Below are positions 18,551 to 27,818 of a stretch of 64,000 bases of DNA, piece by piece. Where the stretch lies: NCBI GenBank assembly GCA_000687655.1, contig JHWR01000014.1, positions 26,238 through 90,237 of the forward strand. The letters run 5' to 3'. The translations under genes and the position numbers were made by a program. Every line of letters starts with the position of its first letter. The first letter of the stretch is position 1. Source of the stretch: Lachnospiraceae bacterium YSB2008 (lineage in GTDB: Bacteria > Bacillota > Clostridia > Lachnospirales > Lachnospiraceae). The notes under the pieces are model-generated. The model saw nothing but the letters and a program-made list of their open reading frames with translations. It searched no databases and had not been told where the DNA came from.

Positions 18551-20641
18551 TTATTTGAGTTTTCCGACATAAACAGCTGCAGACTGTGCAGGAACAACTA
18601 CCGTCATAAGATTGTTCTGAGTCATGCATATCTGGTCATCCATCGTGTATCCATGTTCATCACAGAGCATAACTCTTTTCATGGTACGATTGTTTCTGAC
18701 ACCGAGATGTCTTACATGAATCTTAAGCATCTTGTCGGTGTAGTCGGAATTCAATATAACGACCGCTGCCTCGTCTTCGGTAAATCTTCCGTAGGCGATA
18801 CATTTATTTTCACCATGAAGGAATATAAGTGAGCCCTTCATGAAAGCTTCATAGCCCTTATGTATGGCTATCATATCCTTGTGGAACTGTATGAGTTCAT
18901 GATTCTCATGTCCCCACGGATAAGTACGTCTGGAATCCGGATCAGTCCATCCGACAACTCCGGCTTCATCTCCGTAATATATAGTCGGAGCACCCGGCCA
19001 TGTCATCTGGAAGGCAACTGCCATCCTCATGAGCCCATAGTCGACATCCTCTCCTGCAGCCTCAGGCCCCAGTGTATGAAGTCTTCCGACCTTCTTATTC
19101 GTCCTTGTCAGGAATCTTGAATGGTCGTGATTTGAAAGCTCATTCATAGCTATTTCGACAGAGCTGTGATTCATGCTCGCCATATAGTACTTCATTGAAT
19201 TGAAGAAAATATCCGGATTTCCGAGGAAATCACCACGGAACTCATCACTGTGTTTTTCAACACCGGTAAGGAACCATGTTATAGGCTCCATGAAAGCTCC
19301 GTAATTCATGATGGTATCCCACTCATCACCGCGAAGCCAGCTTTTGGCATTCTCATAATGCTCCGCAAGTATTATGGCATCCGGGTTTGCAGCCTTGACT
19401 GCTGTACGGAAATCTCTCCAGAATCTGTGATTATATTCCTGTGAATATCCAAGATCGGCAGCCACGTCAAGTCGCCATCCGTCAGCATTGAAAGGCGGTG
19501 ATACCCACTTCTGACCTATATACATTATATAGTCATGAAGCTTCTGTGATTCCTCATAATTAAGCTTCGGAAGAGTATCATGCCCCCACCATCCGTCATA
19601 TGTCGGATTGTATGGCCATGCATCTTGATCCATAAATTTGTAGAAATTTCTGTATGGACTGTCTTTGGATACATAAGCTCCCGGTTCATATCCGGGACGT
19701 CCTTCATATATCCTCTCTCTGTCCATCCATTTATTAAATGAACCGCTGTGGTTAAAGACACCATCAAGAATGATCTTCATACCACGCTTATGAACCTCTT
19801 CAACAAGTTCTATGAAAACTTCGTTTGAAGCTTCAAGATTTCTCTTATCGGTTACTCTGTTTATATATCTGCTGGAATTCTTATTCTCAACATCGTCATC
19901 TGCAAGTACATTTCCCTCATCATAAACTATACGTCCGAAATGCGGATCGACATAGTCATAATCCTGAATATCATATTTATGATTTGAAGGTGAAACGAAT
20001 ATAGGATTCAGGTAAATAACATCAACTCCAAGATCCTTCAGATAATCAAGCTTATCTATAACACCCTGAAGGTCGCCACCGTAGAAGTTTCCTACATCCA
20101 TAGGATCCGGTGTCTTATTCCAGTCCTTAACAGCATGAACCATCTTGCCAATGTAGCAGTACTCATTATCTACAACGTCATTCGACATATCTCCGTTGCA
20201 GAATCTGTCTACGTAAATCTGATAGAACACTGCGCCCTTTGCCCAGTCAGGAACATCAAATCCGGGAACAATTTCGAAGTTGTATTCCGGCTCAGGGTCC
20301 TTTCTGATAAAAAGCTTATTGTAATAGCAGGTCAGATTGCCCACATGTATCTCGAAGTAATAAGTACATCTCTGAGTAATGGAGTGAAGTGTAGTCTCGT
20401 AGTAATCGAAAATTCTCTCACGTCTGACACGCTCCATGGAATGTCTCACACCATCCACTACACAGATCACTTCATCTACATTATCAGATGCCGTTCTGAA
20501 TCTGAGTGTTACATCATCTCCCGGAAGCGGTTCCGCAGGAATCATGTAATTCTCAGAAGCATCCGAAAACATAGCGCCGAAATTAACTATCGGTTTGAGA
20601 TTATATATGTAATTGAATAATTCAAGTGAACCTCGTTTCAT
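18551..20641 (-). CDS. GH13 alpha-glycosidase (neopullulanase/cyclomaltodextrinase type)
   Basis: A 696-aa cytosolic amylase-fold enzyme (no signal peptide) expected to cut alpha-1,4 bonds in maltodextrins. Residues 1-125 form a beta-sandwich like the N-terminal domain of neopullulanases. Catalytic-barrel motifs: LDGVFNHSG (about 292), GWRLDVA with nucleophile Asp392, IILAEHYE with acid/base Glu427, and LSNHDHSRF with the third catalytic Asp near 500. AAGGAGAG lies 6 nt before the start. It is co-directional with aspS 44 bp upstream and ends at a hairpin terminator. With glgB elsewhere in the window it points to a glycogen/maltodextrin economy. The exact bond preference cannot be assigned. 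Confidence 0.88.
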   Translation of the reverse strand: MKRGSLELFNYIYNLKPIVNFGAMFSDASENYMIPAEPLPGDDVTLRFRTASDNVDEVICVVDGVRHSMERVRRERIFDYYETTLHSITQRCTYYFEIHVGNLTCYYNKLFIRKDPEPEYNFEIVPGFDVPDWAKGAVFYQIYVDRFCNGDMSNDVVDNEYCYIGKMVHAVKDWNKTPDPMDVGNFYGGDLQGVIDKLDYLKDLGVDVIYLNPIFVSPSNHKYDIQDYDYVDPHFGRIVYDEGNVLADDDVENKNSSRYINRVTDKRNLEASNEVFIELVEEVHKRGMKIILDGVFNHSGSFNKWMDRERIYEGRPGYEPGAYVSKDSPYRNFYKFMDQDAWPYNPTYDGWWGHDTLPKLNYEESQKLHDYIMYIGQKWVSPPFNADGWRLDVAADLGYSQEYNHRFWRDFRTAVKAANPDAIILAEHYENAKSWLRGDEWDTIMNYGAFMEPITWFLTGVEKHSDEFRGDFLGNPDIFFNSMKYYMASMNHSSVEIAMNELSNHDHSRFLTRTNKKVGRLHTLGPEAAGEDVDYGLMRMAVAFQMTWPGAPTIYYGDEAGVVGWTDPDSRRTYPWGHENHELIQFHKDMIAIHKGYEAFMKGSLIFLHGENKCIAYGRFTEDEAAVVILNSDYTDKMLKIHVRHLGVRNNRTMKRVMLCDEHGYTMDDQICMTQNNLMTVVVPAQSAAVYVGKLK

Positions 20642-20685
20642 ATATTACTCTCCTTATTGATGCCATTATCATTATATGCCATCAA

Positions 20686-22461
20686 TTATTCCTCAACCGG
20701 CAGATTCAGTGCGATATGTACATCATCAAGCTGCTTCTGATCAACAGCAGCCGGTGCTCCCATCATTACATCCTGTGCAGTCTTATTCATAGGGAATGGA
20801 ATGATCTCCCTTATACTCTCTTCACCTGCGATAAGCATGATCATACGATCAACACCCGGTGCGATACCTGCATGTGGAGGTGCACCATAGCAGAATGCAT
20901 TGTACATTGCAGGGAACTTAGCCTTAACATCATCCTCGCCAAGTCCGACCTTCTTGAATGCTTCAACCATAATCTCAGGATCATGATTTCTTACTGCTCC
21001 TGATGAAAGCTCAACGCCGTTAACAACAAGGTCGTACTGGTATGCAAGAATTGAAAGAGGGTCTTCATTCTTAAGAGCATCCATACCGCCCTGTGGCATT
21101 GAAAATGGATTGTGGCAGAACTCAAGTTCGCCGCTCTCCTCACCTATCTCATACATAGGGAAGTCAACTATCCAGCAGAACTCATAGCATTCCTTGTTCA
21201 TATGGCCCGGAGCAGCTGCACCGAGAAGCTTTCTCAGAACGCCTGCTGTCTTAAGGGCATCACCCTTCTTGCCGGCAGTAAGTCCTACGAAATCACCTGC
21301 CTTAAGTCCGAGTTTTTCTACTATTTCATCCTTACGCTCCTGAAGGAATTTACTGATTCCTCCTACAAGAGCTCCTGTCTCATCTAACTTGAACCAGAAT
21401 GCCTTATTTGCAGTAGCAACCTCGACATCTGCACATATCTTGTCTATAACCTTACGTGATGCTGCAAAGTCTGTGACAACAACTGCCTCGATGCTGTTTC
21501 CTTCTTCAAAAGGTCCGAAGCCACATCCGGCCATCATATCAGTAACATCTGTAAGCTTAAGATCTATACGAAGGTCAGGCTTATCTGTTCCGTATGTCTC
21601 CATGGCATCACGGAAGGATATTCTTCTGAAAGGAGCCTGACTTGCTGTCTTATATATTCCATACTTAGCGAATACAGGCGGAAGCACATCTTCTATTACT
21701 CTGAATACATCTTCCTGAGAAGCAAATGCCATCTCCATATCAAGCTGATAGAATTCTCCCGGGCTTCTGTCTGCTCTTGCATCCTCATCTCTGAAGCAAG
21801 GTGCAACCTGGAAATATCTGTCGAAGCCTGATGCCATGAGTATCTGCTTGAACTGCTGAGGTGCCTGTGGAAGTGCATAGAACTTTCCCGGATGATTACG
21901 TGAAGGAACGAGGTAATCTCTTGCGCCTTCAGGTGATGAACATGTAAGTATAGGAGTTGTTATCTCAAGGAAGTCATGTGCTATCATGGCCTGTCTAAGC
22001 TCTGCCACGATCTTGCTCCTAAGAACTATACGGCTCTTAACCTCCGGATTACGAAGGTCCAGATATCTGTACTTAAGTCTTGTAGCCTCATCAGCTTCCT
22101 TTGAACGACTTACCTCAAAAGGAAGTTCGTTATAACGGCACTTTCCGAGAACCTGAATGTCTTCAGGAACAACCTCTATCTCACCTGTGGCAATGTTAGG
22201 ATTCTTATTGGATCTTTCACGAACCACACCTGTTATGCAAAGTGTAGACTCATTATTAACTCCATTAAGCTTCTCCATCATCTCTTCTGTTTCTACGACT
22301 ATCTGTGTAGTTCCATAGAAATCTCTGAGTATAAGAAATCCGAGATTCTTACTCACCTTACGCATATTATCATAGAACCCTGCAAGCGTTACTTTCTTTC
22401 CTGCATCAGCGAGACGCAGGTCATTGCAGGTATGTGTTCTTGACTGTACTAATTCTTCCAT
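20686..22461 (-). CDS. aspS: Aspartyl-tRNA synthetase
   Basis: Charges tRNA-Asp. The 591-aa length and layout fit the bacterial class IIb enzyme: N-terminal OB-fold anticodon domain (residues about 1-110), motif 2 CFRDEDARADRSPGEFYQLD, an inserted GAD domain in the middle (from about 295), and motif 3 GIAPGVDRMIML near the C-terminus. AAAGGA lies 10 nt upstream of the ATG. The neighbours are an anchored unknown protein 48 bp upstream and the GH13 enzyme downstream; there is no obvious functional link. No T-box leader is present. Confidence 0.97.
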   Translation of the reverse strand: MEELVQSRTHTCNDLRLADAGKKVTLAGFYDNMRKVSKNLGFLILRDFYGTTQIVVETEEMMEKLNGVNNESTLCITGVVRERSNKNPNIATGEIEVVPEDIQVLGKCRYNELPFEVSRSKEADEATRLKYRYLDLRNPEVKSRIVLRSKIVAELRQAMIAHDFLEITTPILTCSSPEGARDYLVPSRNHPGKFYALPQAPQQFKQILMASGFDRYFQVAPCFRDEDARADRSPGEFYQLDMEMAFASQEDVFRVIEDVLPPVFAKYGIYKTASQAPFRRISFRDAMETYGTDKPDLRIDLKLTDVTDMMAGCGFGPFEEGNSIEAVVVTDFAASRKVIDKICADVEVATANKAFWFKLDETGALVGGISKFLQERKDEIVEKLGLKAGDFVGLTAGKKGDALKTAGVLRKLLGAAAPGHMNKECYEFCWIVDFPMYEIGEESGELEFCHNPFSMPQGGMDALKNEDPLSILAYQYDLVVNGVELSSGAVRNHDPEIMVEAFKKVGLGEDDVKAKFPAMYNAFCYGAPPHAGIAPGVDRMIMLIAGEESIREIIPFPMNKTAQDVMMGAPAAVDQKQLDDVHIALNLPVEE

Positions 22462-22509
22462 TATTTTCGTCCTTTCCTAATGGGTATTTATATAGAAGCA
22501 GCCTGAGGG

Positions 22510-23220
22510 CTACTCTTTTTCATACATCATATTGTCAGCAATATCGCTGAGTGAGGAACCGAACATCTCTGCCAGGTCCGTCTTACCATTCCATTTACTG
22601 TCAAGCATCTTTGAAAGTGCTGTCAGCATCTCTGTGTCGACTATGGCCGTAGCTTCCTTGCCGGCACCGATATAATAATTATCCTCGAGAACTATACCAT
22701 GTCTGTCTATAGGCTTAACCACATACAGGATCACGAGGCAGCTCTCGTTGTCATCAAAAAGCTCTCTGTACTTTATCGAAAGATCATAAGCCGGATACTC
22801 ACTCGACTCAATGATATAGAGATAAGGATAAACTCCGGTCTTTTTGTAGAAGTTCTTGAAACCTGTTATGAGCTTCTTTTCATTTGACTTATTTATAAAT
22901 GGATCGTTCCCCGTACTTGCATCTTCATAGAATCCAATCTTCTTCGGCACAGAATCACCGGTTATCGGAGTCTTCTTACTGAGATTCAATGATACCGCCT
23001 TCTTGGTGTCTTTTGAGCTATCACTCGTAAACTTGTTCATGATGTCATCTTCTTCACCCTCATTGCCATTCTCCGAAGCAGCCTTAGGGAATTCAGCTTC
23101 ATATTCCTTCACATATTTTCTTCCTGTCAGCGCAGTAAGAAGGCTCAGAACAAGGATACCAATACCAACGTATTTGAGGCATTTAGTTATGTCTTTTGCA
23201 GGCGCTTTTCTTTTTGCCAC
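22510..23220 (-). CDS. Membrane-anchored protein of unknown function
   Basis: Not confidently recognised. The 236-aa protein has one transmembrane segment (about residues 15-33) after a short lysine-rich cytoplasmic tail, then an acidic linker and a C-terminal globular part with alpha/beta character (YLYIIESSEYPAYDL, SCLVILYVV). The globular part vaguely recalls TPM-type extracytoplasmic domains, but I see no decisive motif. I choose GTG at 23220 because GGAGG lies 8 nt upstream; a TTG at 23238 would turn that ribosome site into coding sequence. It has its own promoter and is first in a unit with aspS and the GH13 gene. Confidence 0.7.
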   Translation of the reverse strand: MAKRKAPAKDITKCLKYVGIGILVLSLLTALTGRKYVKEYEAEFPKAASENGNEGEEDDIMNKFTSDSSKDTKKAVSLNLSKKTPITGDSVPKKIGFYEDASTGNDPFINKSNEKKLITGFKNFYKKTGVYPYLYIIESSEYPAYDLSIKYRELFDDNESCLVILYVVKPIDRHGIVLEDNYYIGAGKEATAIVDTEMLTALSKMLDSKWNGKTDLAEMFGSSLSDIADNMMYEKE

Positions 23221-23255
23221 CTCATTTTCCTCCGACAATAAATAGCTTATAGAAC

Positions 23256-23300
23256 AGGAAACACAGTTTCCTATTATACAAAAAGATGTTATAATAACAA
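23256..23300 (-). promoter_or_regulatory. Promoter of the membrane protein-aspS-GH13 unit
   Basis: Minus strand: TTGTTA (23295-23300), 16-bp spacer, TATAAT (23273-23278). A perfect inverted repeat AGGAAAC-ACA-GTTTCCT (23256-23272) follows the -10 directly, where it could be an operator or a leader hairpin. Confidence 0.55.
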
Positions 23301-23357
23301 AATCTTGGGATTATCATACCAAAACTAATGATACATTATACCATAAGGAGAACAAAA

Positions 23358-23918
23358 ATGCGAATAGGAATGGGATATGATGTACATAAACTTGTACCTG
23401 ACCGTCCACTTATCCTGGGTGGAGTGAAAATTCCGTATGAATACGGGCTTCTAGGGCATTCTGATGCCGACTGTCTCACCCACGCAATCATGGATTCTTT
23501 ACTCGGTGCAGCCGCAAAAGGTGATATAGGAAAGCATTTTCCTGACACAGATGAGAAATATAAAGGTGCTGACAGCATAGAGCTTCTCAAGGTTGTAAAG
23601 GAAATAATCGATAAAGAGAATTATATAATAGGCAATATCGACGCTACCATCATAGCACAGAAGCCTAAAATGGCACCTCATATCGAAGCAATGAGACAGA
23701 ACATAGCTGACGCACTTATGATCGATATAAACAGAGTTAATATCAAAGCAACTACAGAAGAAGGTCTCGGCTTCACCGGCGAGGGACTCGGCATAAGCTG
23801 CCAGTCCATATGCCTTCTCGAGACAGTTGATAATTATGCTTATCAGGATGTCTGCGCTGATATGTATGGTAACAGATCAAAATGTGATACCTGCGGCGGA
23901 TGCCCTATGGCGAAATAA
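23358..23918 (+). CDS. ispF: 2-C-methyl-D-erythritol 2,4-cyclodiphosphate synthase with Cys-rich tail
   Basis: Forms the cyclic diphosphate in the MEP isoprenoid pathway; a cytosolic trimer in known members. MGYDVHKL holds metal ligands Asp8 and His10, [10 protein letters not shown] holds His42, FPDTD is the conserved loop, and [16 protein letters not shown] is the C-terminal motif. AAGGAG sits 7 nt before the ATG at 23358; an ATG at 23328 has no such site. The usual core ends near residue 156, but this 186-aa protein has a 30-residue tail with Cys166, Cys176, Cys179 and Cys182 (CDTCGGC), a possible metal or iron-sulfur site. The next gene follows after 21 bp. Confidence 0.95.
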   Translation: MRIGMGYDVHKLVPDRPLILGGVKIPYEYGLLGHSDADCLTHAIMDSLLGAAAKGDIGKHFPDTDEKYKGADSIELLKVVKEIIDKENYIIGNIDATIIAQKPKMAPHIEAMRQNIADALMIDINRVNIKATTEEGLGFTGEGLGISCQSICLLETVDNYAYQDVCADMYGNRSKCDTCGGCPMAK

Positions 23919-23939
23919 TCTGAAAGGATACTGACACAA

Positions 23940-24440
23940 ATGGCAATACAGAACAGATACAATGAGAAACTCGTAAAGGGCAAGCCGGGTTCATCCGAAA
24001 TACTGTTCCTTGCAGGAGCAATATTCGTTATACTCAGCGGAGTAGCTATCATGCTCTTCAATATCATGGGATTTCTTTTCATATTCTTCGGGATCTACAT
24101 GCTGGTCATGGCTATCAAAAATATGAAGGTCGAATTCGAATACACTCTTACCGACGGAGAGATTGATATAGCAAAGATAAATGATAAGAGCAGAAGAAAA
24201 GATATAAAGAACATCCGTAAGGATGATGTGACTCTCATCAAGAAGGCTGATTCAGATAAGGTTAAGAACGACCTGTCACTGAAGAAAGAGAAGATTGTTT
24301 ACTTCGTAAAGGAAGTTACAGATACATGTTATGCCATCTATACTTCGATCAATGACAAAAAGGAAATAATAGTACTTGATCTTGATGAAGGCTGCGTTGA
24401 ACATCTGAAAGCTATGTACAAGAGAACTTTTGAAGAGTAA
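23940..24440 (+). CDS. Small membrane protein of unknown function
   Basis: A 166-aa protein, not assigned to a named family. Residues about 20-60 form two hydrophobic helices (ILFLAGAIFVILSGVAIML; FLFIFFGIYMLVMAI) with the cytoplasmic side likely at the C-terminus. The rest is a soluble beta-rich domain (FEYTLTDGEIDI, IIVLDLDEG) that could resemble a PH-like fold. It follows ispF by 21 bp with AAAGGA about 11 nt upstream of the start, so the two are probably co-transcribed. A terminator follows. Confidence 0.75.
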   Translation: MAIQNRYNEKLVKGKPGSSEILFLAGAIFVILSGVAIMLFNIMGFLFIFFGIYMLVMAIKNMKVEFEYTLTDGEIDIAKINDKSRRKDIKNIRKDDVTLIKKADSDKVKNDLSLKKEKIVYFVKEVTDTCYAIYTSINDKKEIIVLDLDEGCVEHLKAMYKRTFEE

Positions 24441-24483
24441 GTAAAAAGAATAACTAAAAGAATAAGTTTCCTGAGAATACAAA

Positions 24484-24510
24484 AAAGGATAGGTCAAAAC
24501 CTATCCTTTA
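24484..24510. terminator. Bidirectional terminator
   Basis: A perfect stem AAAGGATAGGT/ACCTATCCTTT with a short loop is flanked by A and T runs. It lies between two convergent genes and can serve both strands. Confidence 0.8.
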
Positions 24511-24534
24511 AATATACCATACTAAAACCCGGCA

Positions 24535-24768
24535 TCACGGATCGAGCGGTATCATCTGAAGACCCTTGTACATCTTGGTGTACATACTCTTCTCATCTTT
24601 ATAAAGCATAGTGCCTCTCGCACCGTCGCGGATAATATATGCATACTTATTCTTCTGGACATTCATGTATAATACTTCTTCAACGTTAAGCTCCTGGGCT
24701 TTTACCTTTGCTGTATATACATTGAGTGGTTCCATCTTATATTTCTTTACTGCCTGCTCAACTGTCAT
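24535..24768 (-). CDS. Small protein of unknown function (77 aa)
   Basis: No family was recognised. The protein starts MTVEQAVKKY and has an alternating pattern (YAYIIRDGARGTMLYKDE) suggesting a small alpha/beta fold; it has no membrane segment, signal or cysteine. A very strong ribosome site (AAAGGGGGG) lies 7 nt before the ATG at 24768, the best argument that it is real; a TTG two codons earlier lies too close to that site. It is monocistronic, convergent with the ispF pair and divergent from queH. Confidence 0.65.
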   Translation of the reverse strand: MTVEQAVKKYKMEPLNVYTAKVKAQELNVEEVLYMNVQKNKYAYIIRDGARGTMLYKDEKSMYTKMYKGLQMIPLDP

Positions 24769-24861
24769 GTCCAAACCCCCCTTTGACTTTTGATCAGCTT
24801 TCGTCTATCAATAGTATATTGTAAGAAAATCACAAAGTCAACCATAAAATGAGGCAAACCT

Positions 24862-25506
24862 ATGGATAATTTGAATAATACAAACTACTATATTGAATTC
24901 GAAAAACAGCTCGAATCCATCAAAAATCATGGAAGCCGACCTTCTCTTCTGCTCCACGCCTGTTGTGCTCCATGCAGCTCCTACTGTATCGAGCTTCTGG
25001 CTGAAATATTCGATATAACCATATACTTCTACAACCCAAATATCGACATGGAGGAGGAATACAGAAAGCGTTACGGAGAACTCTGCAGACTGGTAAAAGA
25101 AGCTCCGTTCGCCGCCGGAACAAAGACCGTCGAAGGTGAATATGAACCTGAGCTTTTCTTCGAGATGGCTAAAGGGCGGGAGAAGCTTCCGGAGAAAGGT
25201 GAACGCTGCTATGACTGTTATAAACTCCGCATGGAGAAATCAGCACGCTATGCTGCTGAGAACGGTTTCGACTACTTCTCCACCACCCTCTCAATCAGTC
25301 CTTACAAGATATCAAGATGGATAAACGAGATCGGCGTCGAGCTTGAAAGCCTTCTCAAAGAAGAATACCCTGACCGTTCTCCTGTGTTCTTATACAGCGA
25401 TTTCAAAAAGAAGAATGGTTATAAAAGATCCATCGAACTTTCCGAGGAATACAGCCTCTACAGGCAGAACTACTGTGGATGCAGATTTTCAAAAAAAGAA
25501 GAGTAG
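24862..25506 (+). CDS. queH: Epoxyqueuosine reductase QueH
   Basis: Reduces epoxyqueuosine to queuosine in tRNA, the non-orthologous replacement of QueG. The 214-aa length and cysteine pattern match QueH: HACCAPC (Cys34, 35, 38), ERCYDCYKLR (Cys116, 119) and the terminal YCGCRF (Cys205, 207), which bind the [4Fe-4S] cluster and adjacent metal in the family. GAGG lies 7 nt before the start. queF, an earlier step of the same modification, heads the converging operon about 7 kb away. The gene ends inside a terminator hairpin. Confidence 0.92.
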   Translation: MDNLNNTNYYIEFEKQLESIKNHGSRPSLLLHACCAPCSSYCIELLAEIFDITIYFYNPNIDMEEEYRKRYGELCRLVKEAPFAAGTKTVEGEYEPELFFEMAKGREKLPEKGERCYDCYKLRMEKSARYAAENGFDYFSTTLSISPYKISRWINEIGVELESLLKEEYPDRSPVFLYSDFKKKNGYKRSIELSEEYSLYRQNYCGCRFSKKEE

Positions 25507-25530
25507 CAGATTTCGCTACTCTTCTTTTGC
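25497..25530. terminator. Bidirectional terminator at the queH stop
   Basis: An 11-bp stem AGAAGAGTAGC (25497-25507) / GCTACTCTTCT (25515-25525) is flanked by A7 and TTTT. The queH stop codon (25504-25506) lies within the left arm. It serves queH and, on the minus strand, hslO. Confidence 0.85.
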
Positions 25531-25533
25531 ATT

Positions 25534-26412
25534 TCATTTCTTTCTGTGATCCAGTATGTACTGGATTTCAGGTATCGTAAAGGTATAATGTGATTCGCAG
25601 AATTCACAGTTAAGTGTTATATCCTTACCGTCGTCAACCATGGACTGAAGCTCCTTCTCACCTATACTGATAAGAGCCTTCGTCACTCTCTCCCTGCTGC
25701 AGTTACATTTATACTGAGCCGGTATATCCTCCTCAACCGTTATATCATCGCCGAGGATTGACTTCATCATATCCTCCACGCTTTCTCCACGGTTCAGATG
25801 CTCCGTAACCGATCCGAATCCTGCAAGGCCGTCTTCTATATGTCTTATTGTCTCTTCGCTTGCGAAAGGCATGAGCTGTATGATGAATCCGCCCGCTGCT
25901 TCCACAACATTATCTCTTGATATGAGCACTCCCAGTCCGACAGACGTAGGTATCTGCTCACTCTCCGCGAAATAATATGTCAGGTCCTCAGCAATCTCAC
26001 TGGTAACAAGTATGGTCTGACCTACATACGGTTCTCCGACTCCGTTATCTCTTATTACTGAAAGGACTCCCTGTCCGAGAGCGCCGCCTACATTCAGATG
26101 ACCATCCTTATTCGGAGGAAGATCAACCAGCGGATTATAGATGATTCCCTTTACATTTCCAACTCTGTCCGCTGTTACCGTGAGTCCCTTTGCAGGTCCT
26201 TCGCAGTTAATTCGAAGAGTCATCATATCGTCATCATTCTTCTGCATTGAGCCCATAAGTGCTCCTGCCGTAAGAAGTCTTCCAAGCGCCGCCGTACATA
26301 TAGGGCTTGTGTTGTGTATCTTTCTTGAATGCTCTGCTATATCTCTTGATGACATGGCGAAGTAACGGACTTCATTTCCAAGTGCCATGCCTTTAATAAT
26401 ATGATCTGTCAT
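25534..26412 (-). CDS. hslO: Redox-regulated chaperone Hsp33
   Basis: A holdase chaperone activated by oxidation when its zinc site is lost. The 292-aa protein has the N-terminal Hsp33 fold (GRLLTAGALMGSMQK; YFAESEQIPTSVGLGV) and the C-terminal zinc switch CNC (Cys236, 238) plus CEFC (Cys269, 272). The start overlaps the methyltransferase stop by one base (TAATG), with AAAGGA in the upstream gene as ribosome site, so it is translationally coupled. It is the last gene of the queF-headed run. Confidence 0.95.
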   Translation of the reverse strand: MTDHIIKGMALGNEVRYFAMSSRDIAEHSRKIHNTSPICTAALGRLLTAGALMGSMQKNDDDMMTLRINCEGPAKGLTVTADRVGNVKGIIYNPLVDLPPNKDGHLNVGGALGQGVLSVIRDNGVGEPYVGQTILVTSEIAEDLTYYFAESEQIPTSVGLGVLISRDNVVEAAGGFIIQLMPFASEETIRHIEDGLAGFGSVTEHLNRGESVEDMMKSILGDDITVEEDIPAQYKCNCSRERVTKALISIGEKELQSMVDDGKDITLNCEFCESHYTFTIPEIQYILDHRKK

Positions 26413-27191
26413 TATTCTATCCTTTTACCGTGTTCCCTTGCTATTATATAAACTCTTTCAGAATCCTCCATAGGCGGATTCTCCGTAAATGCATCGAACG
26501 CCGTCACAAACTCCATACCGGCTTCTTCCAGCGCTTTCTTTACTTCATCTATCTCATATGCTCTCTGCTCATGAAGCTCATCAAAACGTCTGTAGGTACC
26601 GTCGCCGGATTCCTTATCCTCCTGGAAAAGAGTCAGATAGAGATAGTTCATATTCTCTTCTTCATCGAAGGAATTGTCCCAGATAAAGGCCATATCATCT
26701 CTCACCTCAGATATGGTATTCTCTCCGACTGTGTCCCTGAAATAATGCTTCGTATTCATGTCGAATATGAAGACTCCCTCAGGGTCGAGGTAATTATTCA
26801 CAAGCTTAAAGCAGGTGACAAGGTTCTCATACTCTGTAAGATAATTCATGGAATCGCATATGCTTACTGCTGCTGCGACTGTTCCATACAGCTCGAAATC
26901 AGTCATATCCTGAAGAAGATACAAAGATGAAGATGAGTTCTCCCTCTTCTTCTCCTCTGCAATCATCAGCATATCTTCGGAATTATCGACGCCTATCATG
27001 TCATAACCGAAAGCTGCCAGGCGTTCCGTTACATTTCCGGTTCCGCAGCCCAGTTCAAGAAGAAGTCTTCCCTCTTTGGGTTCTGCTCCGTATTTAGTGA
27101 GCAGTCCCTTGATGTATTCCACCCATTCATCATACGGAATATTATCCATAAGACTGTCATAGCTTCTCGCAAAGCTCTGATACATGCCCAA
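26412..27191 (-). CDS. Class I SAM-dependent methyltransferase
   Basis: A 259-aa protein with a classic SAM-binding motif I (LLLELGCGTGNV, about residues 43-54), motif II acidic end (MIGVDNSEDML) and the N-terminal YQSFARSYDSLMDNIPYDEW seen in YqeM-like methyltransferases. The substrate cannot be told. TTG at 27191 is preferred: GGAGG lies 8 nt upstream within the end of the DUF308 gene, while the ATG at 27185 would be 14 nt away. It is 3 bp from the upstream gene and overlaps hslO. Confidence 0.85.
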   Translation of the reverse strand: MGMYQSFARSYDSLMDNIPYDEWVEYIKGLLTKYGAEPKEGRLLLELGCGTGNVTERLAAFGYDMIGVDNSEDMLMIAEEKKRENSSSSLYLLQDMTDFELYGTVAAAVSICDSMNYLTEYENLVTCFKLVNNYLDPEGVFIFDMNTKHYFRDTVGENTISEVRDDMAFIWDNSFDEEENMNYLYLTLFQEDKESGDGTYRRFDELHEQRAYEIDEVKKALEEAGMEFVTAFDAFTENPPMEDSERVYIIAREHGKRIE

Positions 27192-27194
27192 AAC

Positions 27195-27761
27195 TTATTC
27201 CTCCCAGACTACGTCAGTTCCGTCGTCCACAAATCTTCCGTTTCTATAGACATTTATAACCTCGATAAGGTTAGTGACACCAAATATAAGAATTACGATT
27301 CCAAGCACTCTTATAACACCCTTTGCAGCACTGAACGGATTGATGACCATTATCACACCTATTACAGCAGTGATGATATCATTAATCAGAAATGGAAGGA
27401 TTTTCTTCTCACCCTTACGCACCTGCATGGTTGTATAAAGTCTAAGTACTGCATTGAAAAGAATGATGAATCCCACAAGGCTTATGGTGAAGCTTGCAAC
27501 AAAGCCCGGTGTGAGTGCACATATCAGACCTACTATACCGCCCGCTATGGCAATGCCCATGAAAATGTATGTCTTGTTATAATAGCTGACAGCACCAACT
27601 ATAGCCGCTGCAATAAGCAGGAAGATTCCGAAGAATCTTACCATAGTTGCCATTGAAGTTCCCGGAACTATCGTGAAGATCAGTCCGAAGAGAATCATGG
27701 CAAAAGGCACTATCAGGTCTTTTGTATTCTTCTTAAAGAAGTCTTTGATCCCTTTGTTCAT
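27195..27761 (-). CDS. DUF308/HdeD-family membrane protein
   Basis: A 188-aa protein with about six hydrophobic helices in three hairpins, typical of DUF308 (HdeD-like) proteins. The repeated glycine-rich helix pattern (MGIAIAGGIVGLICALTPG; ITAVIGVIMVINP) supports this. The C-terminus is a short acidic cytoplasmic tail. AGGAGA lies 11 nt upstream of the start. In other bacteria the family is linked to acid or membrane stress, but no function can be assigned here. It sits 57 bp after the CDP-glycerol transferase and 3 bp before the methyltransferase. Confidence 0.82.
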   Translation of the reverse strand: MNKGIKDFFKKNTKDLIVPFAMILFGLIFTIVPGTSMATMVRFFGIFLLIAAAIVGAVSYYNKTYIFMGIAIAGGIVGLICALTPGFVASFTISLVGFIILFNAVLRLYTTMQVRKGEKKILPFLINDIITAVIGVIMVINPFSAAKGVIRVLGIVILIFGVTNLIEVINVYRNGRFVDDGTDVVWEE

Positions 27762-27818
27762 TTACTTTTCTTTCTCCTAAAACTATTAATAACTACGCGC
27801 CGATACAAACCGCACCGA

